A stretch of DNA of 64,000 nucleotides. Origin: Membranipora membranacea. Its lineage: Eukaryota > Bryozoa > Gymnolaemata > Cheilostomatida > Membraniporidae. The stretch is taken from positions 37,076,001 through 37,140,000 of the forward strand of contig OU612065.1 in NCBI GenBank assembly GCA_914767715.1, in the 5' to 3' direction. The position numbers and the translations under genes were made by a program. The notes below the pieces were generated by a model. The model was not told the DNA's origin. It did not search any database and worked only from the letters and a program-made list of their open reading frames with translations. Shown here piece by piece: positions 13,506 to 25,667 of the stretch (its first letter is position 1; every line of letters begins with the position of its first letter).

Positions 13506-13948
13506 AAATATCGACCATTTCGTCAGAATTTGGAGTTGCTCCCCTTTACAGAGATAAACTATCAACTATGGTGCTAACTTCTATTTTACTGCGATGATTT
13601 TACTCCATGCATTAGGTATACATTGTGTTGATATTAAAGCTGTCTTTTTTTTGTGGTTGATATGTGGAATATGTTTGAGTATTAATCATCATAATTTTCC
13701 TGTTAAATACTATGACAAACGAGTAAGAACTGCAGATCATAAAATGGAATGCTAAAATGAGCAGACTCTGAATTCACTCAAAGAACCAGGGCCAGGCACT
13801 ACAATTGATTTAATCTGCAGCTTTGTTGCAACCAGTAAAACACCAAATTATGGCAATCCCCACAAAATAAAGAGCGCATGTTAAGCCTATCCTGGCAAGC
13901 TTTGCCATTTGTTTGTTAAAAAGAGCATGCCAAAGGTATTTTGTGGAA
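13506..13948. other. 3' flank of EEF2KMT
   Basis: Presumed 3' UTR with an ATTAAA-type signal near 13634. No exons seen. Confidence 0.4.
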
Positions 13949-14463
13949 ATAGACAGTGTTCTGAGCTCTTATTTATGCCTCAATTCGGAGTGGTCCTCTC
14001 TCCAGCTTGGTACTTTTATCCAACGCCGCATAGGAATAATCTGCTGAAAGAGGGTTATATTGAAAACCGCTAATAGTAAGATAAAAATGATTTTTGATTC
14101 AGAGTCTGCACCATTGAAAACCCTGTGAGACAGGGTTTCCAAATCACTGGAGGCTTGAATGTTGATAAATCTTAATTTTAGTGACGAAACTCATGAAAGA
14201 TTCTGCCAAATTGTCCGCAAAACAGGCGGATAATGCTATAATTGACTATTCAAATACTAAAATTGTTTCCCAAACTATGTCCATATGAGTTTTCAATGTT
14301 GCAGATTCTGAATCATAAAGCATTTTTATCCTAATAAAAACGGTTTTCAAGAAAACCCTCTTTTCAGCACGTTTTTCCTATGCGGCGTGGGTTAAAAGTA
14401 CCAAACTGGAGAGAGGACAACTCCAAATTGACGCCTAAATCAGAGCTCAGAAACTGACTATTG
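13949..14463. repeat. Fold-back repeat with arms of about 172 bp
   Basis: 13949-14121 is the inverse of 14292-14463; both contain gagctcagaa, ccaaactggagagagga-type and cggttttcaa blocks. A loop of about 170 bp separates them. The right half together with part of the loop (14182-14463) recurs in direct orientation at 15553-15845, so this is a dispersed repeat family. Confidence 0.7.
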
Positions 14464-15552
14464 ATTAAAATGGAGTTATTTGGCAATGAATTTGTTCCTG
14501 ACCGCATAGACAAAAATCAGCTGCCAACCGAATTCTTTCAGAGCACTGGACGCAAAAGTGACATGACTAGCATATACAGATTGCTCCATGGTTCTGACCA
14601 TATTTTGAAGCTGCTAGAACGATGTCAATCTCAACTGTTGCTGCCATTAACTGTTTGTTTCAATGACAAGTGTATATCCAGTCATAGAAAATCCAAATAT
14701 AAAGGTTTATTCAAACTAAACACAGGTCACAGAGAAAAGACAGGCTTCAGCAGCATCTAAGTTCCTCTAAATTTGTTTCTGATTCCTTTGTTATCATAAA
14801 AGTAAAGGCTGTCACCCAAAATCACAGTAACTTTTGCATACAGGAATAATAATTTTGCTGCCCTTCAATGCTGACAGTGACTTGCACCGAGGTTCATGCA
14901 TAGGAAGAGTTTTGATAGTGACAACTTGGTTTTCATATCACCAGTGCCACTCCTCAACCATTGGTAGCTGTAAATAAGTGTGAGACATGTTGCTACAAGG
15001 CTGGAGCTGCAGTTGACTGTGACAGCGTCCTCATGCATGGAGTTATACCATACAGGAGGGTTCTTTTGTCTGCACATACAATGCTGTTGTGCACACAGAA
15101 GACCTCCATTATTTTTAGTCCTGATCTGCAAGTACGACAATAAAAGCAGTTACTCAAGTCAACAGTGACCAACATACTGATGATAACTGTAGGTTTGTAC
15201 TCACAATAATTTACATTTTGTATAATTTGCATCCTGAGAAGACCGAGATTGGTACATCAGTCAGACAAGGCATACCAAACTGAGACTTGGCAATGGGGTA
15301 AGGCAAGGTGATAAATGACAAAAACATCAAGGTGAAAAATAAACAGAATCTGTCAAAGTTTATGGATGCTCTGGCTGTTCTTACAGATCTGACAGTTAAA
15401 ATCCACTGTTGTCTCTAGACTATATCTGAATAGTGATAGTTATGTAATAGAAACGTGCCTGCAGGTTTTCTCAAGATCTGATTGTGTTCTTGACCTTGAG
15501 TACCAAAGTTACATATACAAGAAATGACAATGAAATTACAAGTAAAGGAGTT
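14464..15552. other. Spacer between two direct copies of the fold-back repeat
   Basis: Contains a 99-residue open frame (14461-14760, +) with no family signature and several overlapping short frames. The spacer may be the interior of a composite element whose ends are the copies at 14182-14463 and 15553-15845, but no transposase or reverse transcriptase was recognised. Confidence 0.3.
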
Positions 15553-15845
15553 GTGTTACCCAGCGAAACTCGTGAAAAATTCTGCCAAATTGTCCGCAAA
15601 ACAGGCAGAAAATGCTATAATTGGCTAACCAAATACTAAAATCATTTCCCAAACTATGTCCATATGAGTTTTCAATGGTGCAGACTCTGGATCAAAAATC
15701 ATTTTTATCCTAACATAGCGGTTTTCAATATAACCCTCTTTCAGGAGGTTTTTCGTATGCGGCATGGGTTAAAAGTACCAAACTGGAGAGAGGAAAGCTC
15801 TGAATTGAGGCATAAATAAGAGCTCAGAAAACTGTCTATTGCAAG
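15553..15845 (+). repeat. Third copy of the 14.2-kb repeat
   Basis: Starts gcgaaactcgtgaaaaattc and ends near gagctcagaaaactgtctat. It aligns along its whole length with 14182-14463, with scattered substitutions and short indels. Confidence 0.7.
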
Positions 15846-16172
15846 AATTTGATAGAAATAGGTATGTCTCATATTATGGAAGACATCAGTTTCCTAATTC
15901 CGCACTGCCATGGATAGATAGGGCATCAAAATTAGCCAGCTGGTGCACATTGGAGTTTTTTACATGTTCACTTTCATCTCTTCTCACTCGGCATCCAAAC
16001 TCTTATCAAACAGTGGCTGGTCTTCAGGAGTTTAGCGTTTCGAGTCAGCAAGGAGAGGACGGCAAGAAAGTGTCCTCTTCAGCTGTTAAATATTCATAGA
16101 TTTGTCGTTTCAAGTTAATTAACATCTCACATTACAACCAAGTTAAGGTGTCATCAAAAATTTATTCCTCTA

Positions 16173-16240
16173 GGATGTCCGGAATTATTAATATAATTAC
16201 GTCAATATAATATATATAGTACTTTTACGGTTGTTATATA
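16173..16240 (-). repeat. AT-rich repeat copy 2, inverse of 12411-12476
   Basis: Inverse copy of the 66-bp block in EEF2KMT intron 7. It begins ctaggatgtccgg and ends gtacttttacggttgtt. Identity looks nearly complete. Confidence 0.6.
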
Positions 16241-16423
16241 ATAATGGACAAGAATAAGGGAAAGATCCTTCCCCCGAAAATTGTAGGATATGATATAAGT
16301 TTTTATATAAAATTTGATATGCTGCCAAAATCACGCTCGAATTTCATATTAACGATTTGTCGTTATAAAATTCATGTACAATATTGCTATTCCTCTCTAT
16401 TCAACTACTGACCAGCTACATAC

Positions 16424-16672
16424 CATTTTCATGATCTACTACACTTGAAACTGCAACAACATCTACTAAGACATCATCACATCCCACATCAGGCTTAAGA
16501 AGAAGAACAGTGTACCCAATACCTGAATCCTTGTCATGGGTTACTGCAACCAGTCGATTAGTTATTATCGAGTTATCAATAAATTTTGGGATAAATGTTT
16601 TACAAGTGGGGAGAAAGGCTGAGAGCACACTATCATCAATCGGCAAAACACAGTCGCGGATCGTTGTGTGAG
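16424..16672 (-). CDS. Possible isolated coding exon, unknown protein
   Basis: A minus-strand open reading of about 80 codons has protein-like composition (blocks such as RDCVLPIDDSVLSAFLP, AVTHDKDSGIGYTVLLLKP and DDVLVDVVAVSSVVDHENG). It ends at a good donor (AATG|gtatgt, exon end 16424). A weak acceptor candidate (gctag) lies near 16690. I do not recognise the family and found no partner exons that join it convincingly. It may be part of an unresolved gene, a pseudogene or chance. Confidence 0.25.
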
Positions 16673-18962
16673 TGTTGTTATTCCTAGCAATAGCTCATAT
16701 CCAAAACTAAACAAGCTTGCATAACAACTTGGGAAAACAAAACATAAACAAAACTGGAGCTGGAACTTAAAATCTCTAGAGAAATGGGTGAATCCAAAGA
16801 ACAACATTCTAACAGAATGGACAACACCTCATCAAAGGGCTCTCCACGCTTTTAACAGCTCAATTTTGTAAACCCGGAAATCTGAAAATAGATGCTTCAT
16901 TGTTTGAATGTATATAATAGCAATTAACTTTAATACAATCTATTTTTTTCTCACCAACCTCCCCTGAAATCCGTGTAACAATGTCCGGTAATAGTAAAAT
17001 AAACAGTTTTTTTGTTGCAACACAGAGTCATATTTAAGATGACAAACAGTATTGTGAAGAAAAGTTGTCATTTTTTAGAGAATGGTATCGTGCTTCAACT
17101 TTTTTCCAATGTATATTCAATAAGTCATTCAACAACAGGTCATTTGATTGTACAATTTTAGAATATTAAAAATGCCAAAAATTTTCACAAGTGCTAGGTT
17201 ATTAGTATCATTATGTATGAGGTATGACATATATGCATAGGCGCGTAAAATGAAACCAACCAATGTTAACACCACCTGTCATATATATTCTCTCTAAGGC
17301 AAGTTAAAGTGTCATGGAGTTATGTCACAATATCTGTAGCATTTTGTCTGACATGCTCCATATTGGCCCTACCACCTTAGAATCCATAGATACAGCTCCA
17401 TTCATGGGTGTGCCACCTTCATATATTTGCCTAATTATATATGCTGTTGATTATTGATAAATATAATGGCAGAAATGAATCTTGCAAAATCTGATCTGTC
17501 CTAGTGAGTGGTCAAAGGTAGTGATTCATCTAAGTGCTTTTATTTTTGTCGATACAATATGTCTATGGATAGTAATACAGTTCATATCTGATGATATTTA
17601 TCTCATATGTATCAATATTATTGTATTAAATAAAACTTAAGATAATCAAACAAGCCAAACACGTCATCAAGTTGTTACTGGTTATCAAGATTTCTTATCT
17701 GTTTATGGATTTGACATTTTGTTATAACTGGCATTCCTGTCGATAATAAGGATATCAAGGTCTCAATTCTAGTGTCAAATGATTTAGTACCACCGATATC
17801 CATGTACTTGATTTATTTGACAATAATGTTTTAAAACAGGGAAGACTTATGGACCAAAACAGTTTTGATGTAAATATTGCGACAGAATGAGATAGAATCA
17901 CATTGTGACCTTAGCCTGTTTTGTGCAGCTAGGCAAGACAGATCAGTGTGGCCTGGGCTCAATGATGTTTGCGAAGTTTATTACAAGGTCTATTACGTGT
18001 ATTATCCAGAGTGTATTGACATGTGTGGGTTTCTCAAATACCCTGAAGCCTGAATGTCACAGATAGGTCTGTCATTCATTTGACTGCCTACTCTTTTCCC
18101 CATGTTTGAAGCTTGGTGTACCCATGCTCTGTACAGTGGCTTAGATAAGTCACCTGCATTCAGTAATCTGTTATTATTCAATTTTGTTAAAATATAAACA
18201 CTTGAGGTATTGGGCCGGTTTTATCAATGGAAAACTCCCAACCACCAAATCTAGACCTCATGACTGCTGTAACAGCTGCCTTACTGTGAACAGCAAGTGT
18301 GCTAACTGGTGACATACTTCCTCTGAACACAACATAAAGTAGCTAAGCTGCTCTAACTGAGCAAGCTAAGACCGTCCTGTTACTGACACCAGATATTGTA
18401 ATACGCATTATACAAATATTAATTTGGGTCTGCGAAGAATGAAAGATACAGTGATTGCCTGCACCAGAGCTAGGGTGCCAACCGAATAGTATATATGCTG
18501 GCTAGTGAATTATGAGTTTGACGCCAAATCTAATGATGATTTTTAATAAAAAATTTGGGATCGACATTTTGTCGGTCGATTCATCATGTTGAACACGGAT
18601 GTGCTGTGATGTCACATAGATATCCACTGCATTCCTCATTAGTGTCAGCATAGCCTTGTATCCTGATATACTGATATACTGTTGAATGATGATACTTAAC
18701 TAAGAGGGCTAATTATATGCCAAAATTTAATGTGTCTGACGTCTGTCCATGTGCCATGAATAACCGTAGAGCAATTCATCTTAATTTGTGTTAAATAAAT
18801 CTATGAATGGTCCAACGTCATATCATCTATAATTTGTTCGGCAGAATTAAGATTATTATCATGTTTACATAAATATATGTATTCATAGTTATACATAGTT
18901 ATACATCGTCATTGGAATAGGTTCTAAGTCTACGGGTTAGGAACTGTAAGAAATATGTCTAA

Positions 18963-19013
18963 CAATATGAGGGCGAGTGTCCTCAATATGAGGGCGAGTG
19001 TCCTCAATATGAG
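18963..19013 (+). repeat. 21-bp tandem repeat, about 2.4 copies
   Basis: The unit caatatgagggcgagtgtcct occurs twice without a mismatch, followed by a partial third copy. Confidence 0.85.
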
Positions 19014-19792
19014 ATGTTCGACTATTATTGTGATTTTATTAGGAGGAAAGGTCTGCGATTTCTGATAGGCTTAAAATAGTGAGATCATTGTGGTTGGCTT
19101 GCTATCAGTATCTTCCCCTCATATTCGTACATAACTCCAACCTTAGCTATAGTGAAAATTTGCAGCTAGCTAACAACAAGTTAGCCTTGTACGATATATT
19201 GGCACACCGCCAGGTTCTCTTTACGAGGTCAGGGGAGAAAAAATTCCACTATGTGTTTTACTTGATCACTGCATTTTATTTTATCCAACCAACCTGGTGT
19301 GACGATAGTGTGTAAAATACAGCAAACTGTGATACGAAAATACAGCAGTCTTTTATCCAATAGGGATTACTCAAAGTACCGCTGTTTTAACATATTAAGC
19401 AGCCAGTGGTGCATCCTTGGTGAGGTCATCTGATTTATCTGTTACAGCCTAACTCAACTAAATCCCAGAGTGTTTGTTGAGCGCTTATTACTACACAAGT
19501 GGGTATGGTTATAATAATAAAAAAATTGAAACAAAATTCTAACTAATACTTTGCTCTAGAGATATACAGATAAACACAGTTTTGACAATCTTATAAAATA
19601 TGTGCTATCTTCATATCACTATGCACAGCTCCAAAAGTCTTGTTTAGAGGATGGAAATAATCATGAAGAATATGACTTTAAAGAGAACTTGCTTATTGCT
19701 TAGATAATATGGTGGTCATAAAAAGTGATAAATGATTGGGGCATAATATGTATCTCATCACAAACCATAGTTTATGCACTTAAACTGTGTCA

Positions 19793-19868
19793 GTAGCATT
19801 TCATTATCAACCACTTTCCCAACAATGAAGGAAAAATGGGGAAGTGGTTGATAATGAGATGCCACTAC
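19793..19868. repeat. Short hairpin repeat
   Basis: Arms around ttatcaaccacttt and its complement (about 28 bp each, one or two mismatches) flank a loop of about 18 bp. Confidence 0.65.
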
Positions 19869-20724
19869 CAGCTATCCCGACACAGTTTGACTGCTTAAAA
19901 TACACAAACCACAGTGTTTATCTCTCAGTTGAAACAAGAGCCAACAAGCTTGCTTTGAAAAGCGGGAGGGGGCTGTAATAACTAGGATACTGTTAGATTT
20001 CTCCGAAATTGGGTACACCAGAATTAAGCACATCAAGTCAAATAATGCCACTAAGTACAGAACCATGCATCGAGCCAGGTCGTTTATTGTGGTCTGCCAA
20101 ATAAATAGATTTGGCCAAAATGACATTCTCTACAAAGATGGTATTGGTGCAAAAGTGACATTGGCTGCAAAAGTGATATTGGCTGCCAATATAAAAAAAG
20201 AAGTAAAACAATGTGATGTGGACCGGAGGTGGATGGCAGACGAGGATCAGCAATCTCAAGTGTGGGGGCAGCTCAGTTGGCGAGAGTGCACGCCCGCTAA
20301 GGGGCACTGCAAAACTCGTTTGTGACAGGTATTAAATGTTAGGTTAGTCGTACAATTTTGGATAAATTCATTCCATCCCATGGTTAGAAGTTTCGGTTGT
20401 GGACAATTCTTACTGTGAAAACTGATGATACTTTCAACAATCTCTACACGTTTTATTATATCTAATGTTATATCATTTCCATCTGCCAACCAAAACACAC
20501 TGTTGGAGTATGAAATACAACAGGGAATCAAAAAATATGTATTTATTCTCTTTGATTTACAAAAAGTCAAATTGACTCTTAATCAATGATTATTCAGGAT
20601 GATGAGGCTGAGAGCAAACACATACTGCCATATAGACCTGTGATTTTGAGCTGAAAGAAGAAACCTTGATGGCGATTGCTTACATGAGGAGCAAATTTTA
20701 GCTGCAAATCAATGATTTGAAGGT

Positions 20725-21938
20725 ACCACGCCCAATTTGCATACCAACCAAACATTGGCACTGTAGATGCATTAATAAAACTTCTGGACGACTTCACATC
20801 TGAACTCGACAATCCTAACGTGAAGTTTATCCAAAGTGCTGTGATGGACTTTTCAAAGGCGTTCGACCGTTTGCAGCCTGCCATTCTTATTGAAAAGATG
20901 GAGAAATACAACTTCAATCCTCGTATCATCTCTCTAATATCAAACTTTCTAGATATGAGAATGCAATGTGTCAAGTATGGAGATCGGCAATCAAGCTATA
21001 TATGCAGCAGTGTAGGCGCCCCTCAGGGAACCAAGCTGGGCCCCGTGTCATGGCTCATATACTCCAATGATCTTTCTGCTGAAGGATTCAATCATATTAA
21101 ATACGCTGATGACACCACCTTCTATACGTCAGTCACCAACTATAACAATACATCAGCAGTGTCACCAGCAGTTGTATCCACTCAAAGATGGGCAGCAGAT
21201 AATAGCATGCAGCTGAACCCAGAAAAGACCGAGGTGATGAATTCTAGTTTGAGCCATAAGCATCATTATAAACAAGATGTTGTGGTTGATGATTTATCTT
21301 TTTCTCCAAATTCATTCACAAAATTTTTAGGGGTTTTTATTGATAATAAGTTGTCTTTTAACAAACATGTAGACTCTTTAGTATCAGCTTGTAGCTCAAG
21401 ATTATTTTTAATGAGGAAACTAAAGACAGTGATGGCTTAAAGCTTTTTATTTGAGCAACAAACGCTCAAAGCTTAGCTATGCTGCTCCGGCCTGGTATTC
21501 CTTGCTAGGCGAACATAACCGCGACAGACTTGAGAAAATACAAGGAGCAGCTCTGAAGATAATTTTTCCAGATTTAGAATACGATCATAGATTATCAGTC
21601 TTAGGCATCCCAAAACTCTGTGATTTTCTTTTTGATATCTCTTATTCACATTTTCTGCGTATAGTGAATAATGAATCACATCCTCTTTTTAGTGGACTAC
21701 TTTTCAACAAGAATTCCAGAACATCCTCTCGAGCTATACAAATTTTTCGCCCAAAACTCTGCAGGACTGAAAGGCGGAGAAAAGGCTTTTTTAATTTTTT
21801 CATGACCTATCATGACAACGGTCTAGTATATAAATAATTTTTAGTGTGTTGTTTTTTATTATGCCATACCATCGCTCGCAGTCTGTACCATCTGTCATGA
21901 TGATTGAATGAATACAAATCAAATCGAATCAAATCAAG
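20725..21938 (+). mobile_element. 5'-truncated non-LTR retrotransposon (CR1/Jockey-like LINE), dead
   Basis: Reverse transcriptase fragment. From about 20725 the reading contains FAYQPNIGTVDALIKLLDDF, then the catalytic block DFSKAFDRL, GAPQGTKLGP, the YADD box (YADDTTFY), LNPEKTEVM and FLGVFIDNKLSF. The frame breaks at 21438-21440 (TAA) and resumes in another frame at about 21451 with the C-terminal block YAAPAWYSLL...RLEKIQGAALKIIF, ending with a stop at about 21837. The 3' tail is an imperfect (AATCA)n-type microsatellite to about 21938, as in CR1/L2-type tails. The endonuclease and N-terminus are missing. LINEs copy RNA into DNA at a nicked target; this copy cannot do so because of the truncation and frameshift. 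Confidence 0.88.
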
Positions 21939-22239
21939 GTTTTCATTTACAGCTAAACGATGTAACAAATATATTCTGCTTATCCAGTTTTTAATTTGTG
22001 AAAAAAAAGATAGGGACAAAGACCACAAAAACTGTAAACTTCCTTCAGATTGGCTCTGTCACATTCTTTTCTCCAGCTGCAGTTTGGCATCAGACATAAA
22101 ATGTAGGATTTAATTTGCACACATTACTGGAATAGATGATAGGCCTATATATGGACACAAGGCAAGAATTGCTGAAGTGACTAACTTGGCAGACAATTAA
22201 AATATACTTGATTTTAATTTTTTGCCAAGTAATTTGAGC
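21939..22239. other. Flank between LINE and aquaporin minisatellite
   Basis: AT-rich with no gene signal. Confidence 0.4.
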
Positions 22240-22500
22240 CACGTGATACGATGACATTATTTGGCATCAATTATGGGAATTGGATGATAATTAATTAGCC
22301 ATCAAATGACGGGACAGATGATACAAGTCTGCATCAAGTATGAGGATTGATGCTATATACTGGCATCAAATATGGAAATGGTTGATATAAATTTGGCGTG
22401 CAGTATTGGTATTAGATGATTATATTTGGCATCAAACTAATTGGAATGCATGATACAATTATGCATCAAATAATGAGAGAATTGATGGTAAATGTTTATA
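22240..22500 (+). repeat. Degenerate minisatellite, unit about 30-45 bp
   Basis: Five or more imperfect copies of a unit resembling TTTGGCATCAAATATGGGAA followed by TTGATGATA. It lies just beyond the 3' end of the minus-strand aquaporin, in or near its 3' UTR. Confidence 0.6.
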
Positions 22501-22759
22501 AAAAAGTTAAATCACACTGGTATTGATTTATTGGAAACAGTTATATAGGCATATACAGCAGTGGGACAATTTCTCTGGCTGATACCACAGTATGCTGTTG
22601 AACATGAAAGCAACTGTATATATATATACCTATCTAATATATAATATTACATAAGACCTCCAAGCAACACTCAGACAAATAAATTATCACTGTCAACACC
22701 GATCAATAGTAATGACTGAGCTCAATGTGGTTATGACTTCTTGGTCCTTTGGGTTTGAA

Positions 22760-24957
22760 TTATGTGGGTACTAGCGAGTATCCTTTCATTGAAGCTTTGG
22801 ATAAACTGACTAAGCTTACACCTCGTTTGATGTCTCCCATCTCAACTTCAGCTTTCTCTTCTATGTCAGGTGGAGAGATAGGAGTGGTACCATAGTCTGA
22901 AGCTGTGAGCCATAACATGATCTTCTGAGCGCTCGCATCATCTGAAATATATATTGTAAATAACTCTGAAGGTAAGCTGATTCGATCAGAGAAGATTTCT
23001 CAAACATTCATAACAATGATTGGAGATTTCTGTGTTGTGATCTTTAGATATTGAAGAATAATTTACAATGAGCATGCTGAGAGATTGGTAATACTTGCTA
23101 TCATGTAAAATAGATCAATTACCTTACCAGCAATAATAAATTCATACAGCATGCCAGCAATAATCCCACCAAGAATCGGTCCGACCCAGTAAACCTGCAA
23201 AATATAACACATTTTTAAGTGCACACCCTCTATCAACAAAGGTAGAAAGAAATCAAAGTAAGATCATTGTTTATCAATGTTGAACCACAGAGTCGGGTAA
23301 TTCATCATATCAAACCCATCCTCCTTTACAATGTGTGACAACTTAAGGTCAAAGTAATCATTATCATCATAAGCTGTTTAATTTAATTAATTAATTCAGA
23401 TTAAAGACAAAGCGTCACATGATTTCCTGGTGTACTGACTACTTCCTCGTCTTCCCTTGTTGGTGCAGGTGAAAGCTCTACTTACCCAGTGATTTTCCCA
23501 GAGTCCAAGAGCATTTGCTGGCCCGAGAGTTCTTGCTGGATTCATACTAGCACCAGTTTGTCGGATCTACAAGAGAGAAAATTGAGATGGTTATTGGGTT
23601 ATGGTTTATAAGCTTTCGGCCTCTGCATGATTATGTAAACCATTAATTCGCAACCACATCCAACTCCTTGATAAAATGCCATGCAAATTATTGATTGAAA
23701 ACATTCTGGTGTATTTTGGGATTGGAATATAATATATATATATATATCAATTATATTTGCTGAGCCTATTTATCAACAATGTATTTTAACACAAGCTATC
23801 CTTGAAAACGAGACGGGCTTGGAAAAGGAATGTTATATTTTATTCTACATACAAAACAAAGTAGGCTCCCAGCGGCTGCGAGGCCCACAGCTAATGCTCC
23901 TGATCCATGCCGATCGATTCTCTTGCTATCTATGGTGGCGAATATCGTTATGATCAGGAAGAAAGTGATGAGTAACTCAATAATCATACCCTGGATCGGA
24001 CTCACTCCTGGTCCCAGCACAGTTGGACCTGACAAATCAATAAAATTCTATTTTTAATCATGTCATGGTAGTAATTATTATCAAGTATTTTATTCAATTT
24101 GAAATTTAAGAATGTGAATTCAAATAGAATGCTAGTGAAAAGCTGTATTAAGCTGGCTATTCTACCAACTTACCAAGTCCACATGTGTAATTGTCTCCGG
24201 CACCTAGCTTTGTTGTGGCATATGCTATTTGCCAATTACATGTTAGAGCTTGGAGGAGGTAAACGCCTATTACTGCACCGAGACATTGCACTAAGATGTA
24301 CACTATACATCTGATCAGGCTAATCTATAATATAATAATATGATAATTCCGGCATTAAACTAAGAATAAAAGTTACAAAATAGTTTTCTCCTCTAGGGTC
24401 ATCGGTCACTATATTTTCTGATTTTAAACACCGCTTCACAAATGAATGGTGTAATTATTCTTCGTAATCTGGTCATCATGGTTGTAAATATTCCAGTCTG
24501 CAAACTTCCTTATATTGGCTTCAAACTTAACAAACTTGTGATGTTAAAAGCAGAACCTTTACAACTGAAACCAAACCCCTACAATCTTTTTATTTCTTAA
24601 GCCAAAACAATGAGGAAACTGACAAATTTATTTTTTTCGTCCAGGTTTTCATAAAGATTCTATTGAGGAATCAGATTAACTCACTTTTCTGGTGACAAGC
24701 TTGGAGATAGATAGAGCTGGGTTGAAGTCGGCCCCAGACAGCGTTCCTAATATCCATATTAAGGAAGCGAGTACAAATCCAGTGGATAAGCTGACCCGGA
24801 CATGGTCTAAATCTGTACTACTCTCACCATATGGACTGGCACAAACCATAAAAATCAGACAGAAAGTGCCTATAAGCTCCGCTAATACCGCTTTGTAGAA
24901 GATTATGTCTTTCATATCTGCAGCACTGCTGGCAATGAATCTGTCGTAGATACCCAT
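22760..24957 (-). CDS. Aquaporin (MIP family water/solute channel)
   Basis: Six coding exons on the minus strand: 24957-24685 (ATG; the exon begins at acceptor 24971), 24324-24174, 24028-23853, 23566-23486, 23194-23128 and 22941-22760 (TAA). The total is 930 nt, 309 aa, phases consistent. The six-helix MIP fold is recognisable: helix 1 [17 protein letters not shown], first half-helix with the NPA motif ([10 protein letters not shown], about N79), helix 3 in exon 2, helix 4 [19 protein letters not shown], second NPA with the selectivity-filter Arg ([12 protein letters not shown], about N209-R212) and helix 6 [21 protein letters not shown] long acidic C-terminal tail is cytoplasmic by homology. 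A further upstream exon ending at donor 25076 keeps the frame open but has no ATG, so it may be 5' UTR. The last exon is read through a possible weak donor (gtgtaag) to the stop. Exon 1 is inside the large inverted repeat; exons 2-6 are not. Confidence 0.92.
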
Positions 24958-25146
24958 CTTAGTGCCAGCAACTAGAAAAAAATTTAAGTGCGATGAAGTA
25001 TTATTCACCACCGTAATTTATCATCTCATGGTTAACTATCGTAGACCACGCATCTCAGTTATTTTTTAGTCTCACCTGAATATTTTTGATAGTGATTGTA
25101 AGGTTCCAGAGAGGTGCTTTTTAACTTGACTTTTGTTTATGTAGGG

Positions 25147-25659
25147 CAGGGGTGCCCAACCTTTTCTCTCAAGTGAGCCATTTCAAAAATCAATTAAACC
25201 AAATGAGCTGACCACATCGCGTGTAGACAACATGGAAACAGTCAGTGATATATATGTATCATATTCATTCATGTATAAGTGTTGGCAAAAATTCCAAAGC
25301 AAAGTCATTGTGTGAGATTATGCGCGTAGCGCGAAAAAATTGTTGAGGCAATTTCTGGTCATTTAAGGCGACCTGGAGTTTTGTAAGCATTTTAAGCATT
25401 TTGCAAATTTTTGTAAGCATTTTGGAAAATTTAGGTTGGCAAGTCTGCAAGAAGACAACTCTACACACATATTACAATTCAGGCACCCAGTACAATGAAC
25501 TTGTATACACTATACATACATTTAATGTACATTGTACATGCACGAATTGAACGCATGAAATTCGCGCCAAAAAGCGCGTGAAATTGCAAATATTAAAATG
25601 AGCCACCCAAAAAGCCAAAATGAGCCGAGGTGGCTCAAGAGCCATAGGTTGGGCACCTG
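25147..25659. mobile_element. hAT-type MITE, 513 bp, left arm only
   Basis: The ends are CAGGGGTGCCCAACCTT and, inverted, AGGTTGGGCACCTG, typical hAT termini beginning with CAG. It is flanked by the 8-bp duplication ATGTAGGG (25139-25146 and 25660-25667). The mirrored position in the right arm (about 45130) carries a single ATGTAGGG and no insert, i.e. the pre-insertion site. There is no transposase ORF. It sits about 70 bp upstream of the probable 5' exon of the aquaporin. Confidence 0.92.
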
Positions 25660-25667
25660 ATGTAGGG

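Larger units (their letters stand above)
16673..20720. other. Long non-coding stretch with small repeats
   Basis: No gene was recognised over about 4 kb. It holds a 21-bp tandem repeat (18963-19013), a hairpin (19793-19868), and near 20145-20180 short repeats of the phrase gcaaaagtga-attggctgc. A weak minus-strand open reading at 20330-20545 is discussed under rejected items. Confidence 0.45.

Noticed and set aside
14461-14760. 99-residue plus-strand ORF
   Set aside because: It starts at the end of a repeat copy, has no recognisable domain and no splice context. Kept only as a note in the spacer entry.
20330-20545. Minus-strand open reading of about 70 codons with protein-like composition and an acceptor-like start (actccaacag)
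   Set aside because: No good donor, no joining exon and no recognised family. It may be a relic of a repeat.
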